8,728 nucleotides of DNA from JBEEMU01 sp043778315 (GTDB taxonomy: Bacteria > Bacteroidota > Bacteroidia > Chitinophagales > Saprospiraceae). Within the stretch, counting starts at the first letter, position 1; the number at the start of each line of letters is the position of its first letter. Shown here piece by piece: positions 6,888 through 8,728 of this stretch. The notes under the pieces were generated by a model. The model searched no databases and had not been told where the DNA came from. It saw nothing but the letters and a program-made list of their open reading frames with translations. Location: NCBI GenBank assembly GCA_043778315.1, contig JAYWGJ010000087.1, positions 1-8,728 on the forward strand. Reading direction: 5' to 3'. The position numbers and the translations under genes are program-made.

Positions 6888-6895
6888 TACCTTTG
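6888..6895 (+). promoter_or_regulatory. asnS: Promoter (-7 box) of asnS
   Basis: TACCTTTG followed by TGC matches the Bacteroidota TAnnTTTG box. No clear -33 TTTG is seen at the normal distance. Transcription would start near 6900, giving an AT-rich leader of roughly 40 nt to the ATG at 6944. No T-box or terminator-like structure is seen in that leader. Confidence 0.55.
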
Positions 6896-6943
6896 TGCTG
6901 TTTTAAAATAAATATATTATAGTATTACATTATATCAATATCC

Positions 6944-8332
6944 ATGGCAAGAACATATATCAAACAATTACTCACTGCGCCGACCGATTTTGTGGGCAGC
7001 AGCACGACCGTAAAAGGTTGGATACGCACGCAACGCGGCTCGAAAGGCTTGGGTTTTATAGCACTCAATGACGGCTCGTCGTTCAGCAATTTTCAAGTCG
7101 TTTACACCGATGCGTTGTCTAACTTCGCGGACGTAGATAAGCTACTGATTGGTTCGGCGATAAGCGTGACGGGCAATATCGTTGCGTCGCAAGGTGGCGA
7201 ACAAGCTGCCGAGATGCAAGCGACGAACATCGAGATAGTAGGCGTTGCCGCTAACGACAACCCGATTCAGAAAAAACGCCATACCTTAGATTTTTTGCGC
7301 ACGATGCCACATTTGCGCGTGCGCACTAATACTTTTATGGCTACTTTTCGGGTGCGGTCGCTTATCGCACACGCTATACACTGCTTTTTTCAGGATAGAG
7401 GTTTTGTGTATGTACACACGCCGATACTCACGGGCAACGACGCGGAGGGCGCGGGCGAGATGTTCCGCGTGAGTACTTTTGAGGCGACAAAGCCGCCGAT
7501 GACCGACGGCAAACACGACCCGAGCAAAGAATTGATGGGTAAAGAGATGTTTTTGACCGTTTCGGGGCAACTCGCGGTCGAGCCGTTTTGTTTTGGCTTC
7601 GGCAATGTATATACATTCGGTCCTACTTTCCGCGCCGAACGCAGCAATACGACGCGGCACGCGAACGAATTTTGGATGATAGAACCCGAAATCGCGTTCG
7701 CCGACCTCAACGATAATATGCAGTTGGCGGAAGATATGTTAAAATACATTATCAAATATGTGTTGCAACACGCGCCCGATGAAATGCAGTTTTTTAATGA
7801 CAAGATAGACACAACACTTTTGGAGCGGTTGAAGGGTATTATTAGCAACGATTTTGCGCGCATTACCTACACCGAAGCAATGGAGATTTTGCAAAAATCA
7901 GGGCAAACCTTCGAGTACCCGACCGATTGGGGCGAAGCCCTACAAACCGAACACGAGCGGTATTTGGCAGAGGTGCATTTCAAAAAACCAGTCTTTGTGC
8001 ATGATTACCCGAAAGGGTTCAAAGCCTTTTATATGCGCCTGAACGACGACAACGAAACGGTGCGCGCAATGGATTTGTTAGTCCCCGAAATAGGCGAAAT
8101 CATCGGCGGCTCGCAGCGCGAGGAGCGACTCGACGTGCTGCTCGAGCGTATGCAAGAGGAGCATCTAAGCCCCGAAGACTATCAGTTTTATGTCGATGTG
8201 CGCAAGTTTGGGACGCACCCGCACGCAGGTTTTGGCTTGGGCTTCGAGCGCGCCGTGATGTACATTACAGGCATGAAAAACATACGCGACGTGCTGCCCT
8301 ATCCGCGCACACCAAATAATGCGTTTTGTTAA
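6944..8332 (+). CDS. asnS: Asparagine--tRNA ligase
   Basis: This cytoplasmic class IIb aminoacyl-tRNA synthetase charges tRNA-Asn with asparagine using ATP. The 462 residues are almost the length of the E. coli enzyme (466). An OB-fold anticodon-binding domain spans about 15-105 (VKGWIRTQRGSKGLGFIALN). The catalytic domain follows from about 120. Motif 1 lies around RVRSLIAHAIHCFFQDRGF (136-154), followed by the substrate-site GAGEMFRVST. Motif 2 is FRAERSNTTRHANEFWMIEP (229-248) and motif 3 is GFGLGFERAVMYITG (429-443), with the family's LPYPRTPNNAF ending. The residues after motif 2 are those of AsnRS rather than AspRS. The ATG at 6944 is supported by the start of homologous proteins (MARTYIKQLL). 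It is monocistronic: its own promoter lies upstream and a strong terminator follows. Confidence 0.96.
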   Translation: MARTYIKQLLTAPTDFVGSSTTVKGWIRTQRGSKGLGFIALNDGSSFSNFQVVYTDALSNFADVDKLLIGSAISVTGNIVASQGGEQAAEMQATNIEIVGVAANDNPIQKKRHTLDFLRTMPHLRVRTNTFMATFRVRSLIAHAIHCFFQDRGFVYVHTPILTGNDAEGAGEMFRVSTFEATKPPMTDGKHDPSKELMGKEMFLTVSGQLAVEPFCFGFGNVYTFGPTFRAERSNTTRHANEFWMIEPEIAFADLNDNMQLAEDMLKYIIKYVLQHAPDEMQFFNDKIDTTLLERLKGIISNDFARITYTEAMEILQKSGQTFEYPTDWGEALQTEHERYLAEVHFKKPVFVHDYPKGFKAFYMRLNDDNETVRAMDLLVPEIGEIIGGSQREERLDVLLERMQEEHLSPEDYQFYVDVRKFGTHPHAGFGLGFERAVMYITGMKNIRDVLPYPRTPNNAFC

Positions 8333-8357
8333 TATGTACAACAAAATAAGTAATTTT

Positions 8358-8395
8358 ACAACTCAATGTTCTTAGGAATGTTGAGTTGTTTTTTT
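8358..8395 (+). terminator. Intrinsic terminator after asnS
   Basis: ACAACTCAA (8358-8366) pairs perfectly with TTGAGTTGT (8381-8389). TTC/GAA can add inner pairs around a TTAG loop. A run of T's follows to 8395. It starts 25 bases after the asnS stop codon. Confidence 0.9.
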
Positions 8396-8403
8396 GGGAT
8401 TTT

Positions 8404-8466
8404 AACGGCGAGCAGGTTTCAACCCGCTCATACACATATAGTGGGGGTTAAAACCCGCACGCCGTT
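8404..8466. repeat. Inverted repeat after asnS (GGGTTTTAACCC family, copy B)
   Basis: AACGGCG (8404-8410) pairs with CGCCGTT (8460-8466). Inside, GGTTTCAACC and GGGTTAAAACCC form smaller palindromes with a 10-15-base spacer. The arm sequence matches copy A at 1493-1552 with scattered substitutions: the same outer CGGCG and the same inner GGTTTNAACCC. It is less perfect than copy A and lies just after a terminator rather than inside an operon. Confidence 0.75.
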
Positions 8467-8525
8467 GCGCGCCGACCACAAAAATTCTAAAAGAACCTTT
8501 TTTAGAAAAAAGGTATTTTCCATTA

Positions 8526-8588
8526 TTTGATTTGTGAATTGTCGGTTTGAGTTTGTGAACCGTTGGTTTGAGTTTGTGTACTGTTTTT
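8526..8588 (+). promoter_or_regulatory. Three 21-bp-phased direct repeats, candidate LytTR operator
   Basis: Three near-identical units, 8526-8545 (one base short), 8546-8566 and 8567-8587, each begin TTTGA and contain TTTGTG. They place the nonamers ATTGTCGGT (8538), ACCGTTGGT (8559) and ACTGTTTTT (8580) exactly 21 bases apart. The middle one fits the LytTR-domain site consensus [TA][AC][CA]GTTN[AG][TG] at all nine positions; the outer two fit at 6 and 7. Nine-base sites with a 12-base gap lie on one face of the helix, the arrangement typical of LytTR sites. The third site covers the -33 position of the promoter at 8608-8615. Confidence 0.55.
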
Positions 8589-8607
8589 TTTATCGATAAT
8601 AGCTGCG

Positions 8608-8615
8608 TATCTTTG
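8608..8615 (+). promoter_or_regulatory. Promoter (-7 box) of the response regulator gene
   Basis: TATCTTTG followed by TGC matches the Bacteroidota TAnnTTTG box. The -33 region about 20 bases upstream is a T run inside the third direct repeat, without a clean TTTG. This weak -33 would suit a promoter that depends on an activator. The leader to the ATG at 8654 is about 34 nt. Confidence 0.55.
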
Positions 8616-8653
8616 TGCTAATATTTCACTAAAAATTTCCGCAGCTTACAATC

Positions 8654-8728
8654 ATGGATATTTCAACGCATCTGAAAGTCGTTATCATCGACGACGAGGC
8701 GAAGGCACGGCGTATTATGCGCATGATA
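8654..8728 (+). CDS. Response regulator receiver domain, N-terminus only (probable LytTR family)
   Basis: The window ends after 25 codons: MDISTHLKVVIIDDEAKARR then IMRMI. This is the first beta strand and acidic pocket of a receiver domain. VVIIDDE carries the Asp-Asp-Glu that helps bind Mg2+ near the phosphorylated Asp, which lies outside the window. The xIIDDExxAR pattern is especially common in LytTR-type regulators of Bacteroidota, which usually pair with a neighbouring LytS-like membrane histidine kinase. The DNA-binding domain is not visible, so that class is an inference, strengthened by the LytTR-like sites upstream. ATG at 8654 is the start because it gives the normal short lead before the first strand. 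An OmpR- or NtrC-type regulator cannot be excluded. Confidence 0.75.
   Translation, partial: MDISTHLKVVIIDDEAKARRIMRMI

Larger units (their letters stand above)
6348..6943. other. Non-coding interval between infB and asnS
   Basis: About 600 bases lie between the infB terminator and the asnS ATG. No credible gene was found on either strand. The interval contains an unassigned -7-like box (6380-6387), a palindromic element (6535-6782), a 21-codon open stretch without a start codon (6781-6840, reading FSPFLIDVEKDNEIIKAIE then stop) that may be a gene remnant, a short repeat shared with the element (6860-6876), and the asnS promoter (6888-6895). Confidence 0.7.
8333..8653. other. Non-coding interval between asnS and the response regulator
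   Basis: About 320 bases without a credible gene. In order they hold the asnS terminator (8358-8395), a palindrome of the rimP/nusA family (8404-8466), a weak AT-rich hairpin (ACCTTTTT against AAAAAGGT, 8495-8514), three phased direct repeats (8526-8588) and the promoter of the next gene (8608-8615). Confidence 0.75.

Noticed and set aside
8495..8514. An AT-rich hairpin of complementary T and A runs as a terminator.
   Set aside because: The stem is nearly all A-T with no following T run, no gene ends just before it on either strand, and the asnS terminator is already clear upstream.
8526..8588. The three direct repeats as a short CRISPR array.
   Set aside because: The units are contiguous, with no unique spacers of 25-40 bases, and no cas gene is present. 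Promoter position and nonamer phasing fit an operator better.

Overview
The window looks like a chromosomal segment of a member of the Bacteroidota, probably Bacteroidia. The protein types fit this: a NusA of about 430 residues, and an IF2 with a very long Lys/Pro/Ala/Val linker. So do the AT-rich intergenic regions, the lack of Shine-Dalgarno sequences, and the repeated occurrence of TAnnTTTG, the Bacteroidota -7 promoter box, at the expected distance before genes.

Layout. (1) Positions 1-136 hold one copy of an imperfectly palindromic dispersed element, cut by the window edge. (2) Positions 155-707 (minus strand) hold a small hypothetical gene. It appears to be broken by one extra base in a run of seven T (minus strand), which separates its start and first 25 codons from the rest. 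Its fold may be ADP-ribosyltransferase-like. (3) Positions 729-941 hold two divergent promoters and, in the short leader before rimP, a terminator-like hairpin. (4) Positions 990-6295 hold the classic rimP-nusA-infB cluster (30S maturation, transcription elongation/termination, translation initiation). A long palindrome lies between rimP and nusA, and a strong intrinsic terminator with a GUAA loop follows infB. (5) Positions 6348-6943 are non-coding. They hold an orphan promoter-like box, a second and longer copy of the palindromic element in the opposite orientation to the first, a short repeated fragment and the asnS promoter. (6) Positions 6944-8332 encode asparaginyl-tRNA synthetase, followed by a strong terminator and a second copy of the rimP/nusA palindrome family. 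(7) Positions 8526-8728 hold three 21-bp-phased direct repeats, a promoter, and the first 25 codons of a response regulator with an N-terminus typical of the LytTR class.

The protein-coding core is housekeeping information processing. The less ordinary material is between the genes: two families of hairpin-forming repeats present twice each, a candidate attenuator before an operon that encodes the termination factor NusA, the homopolymer-frameshifted small gene, and a LytTR-like operator array that may autoregulate the truncated response regulator. No mobile-element protein, phage gene, CRISPR array, tRNA or rRNA was seen.
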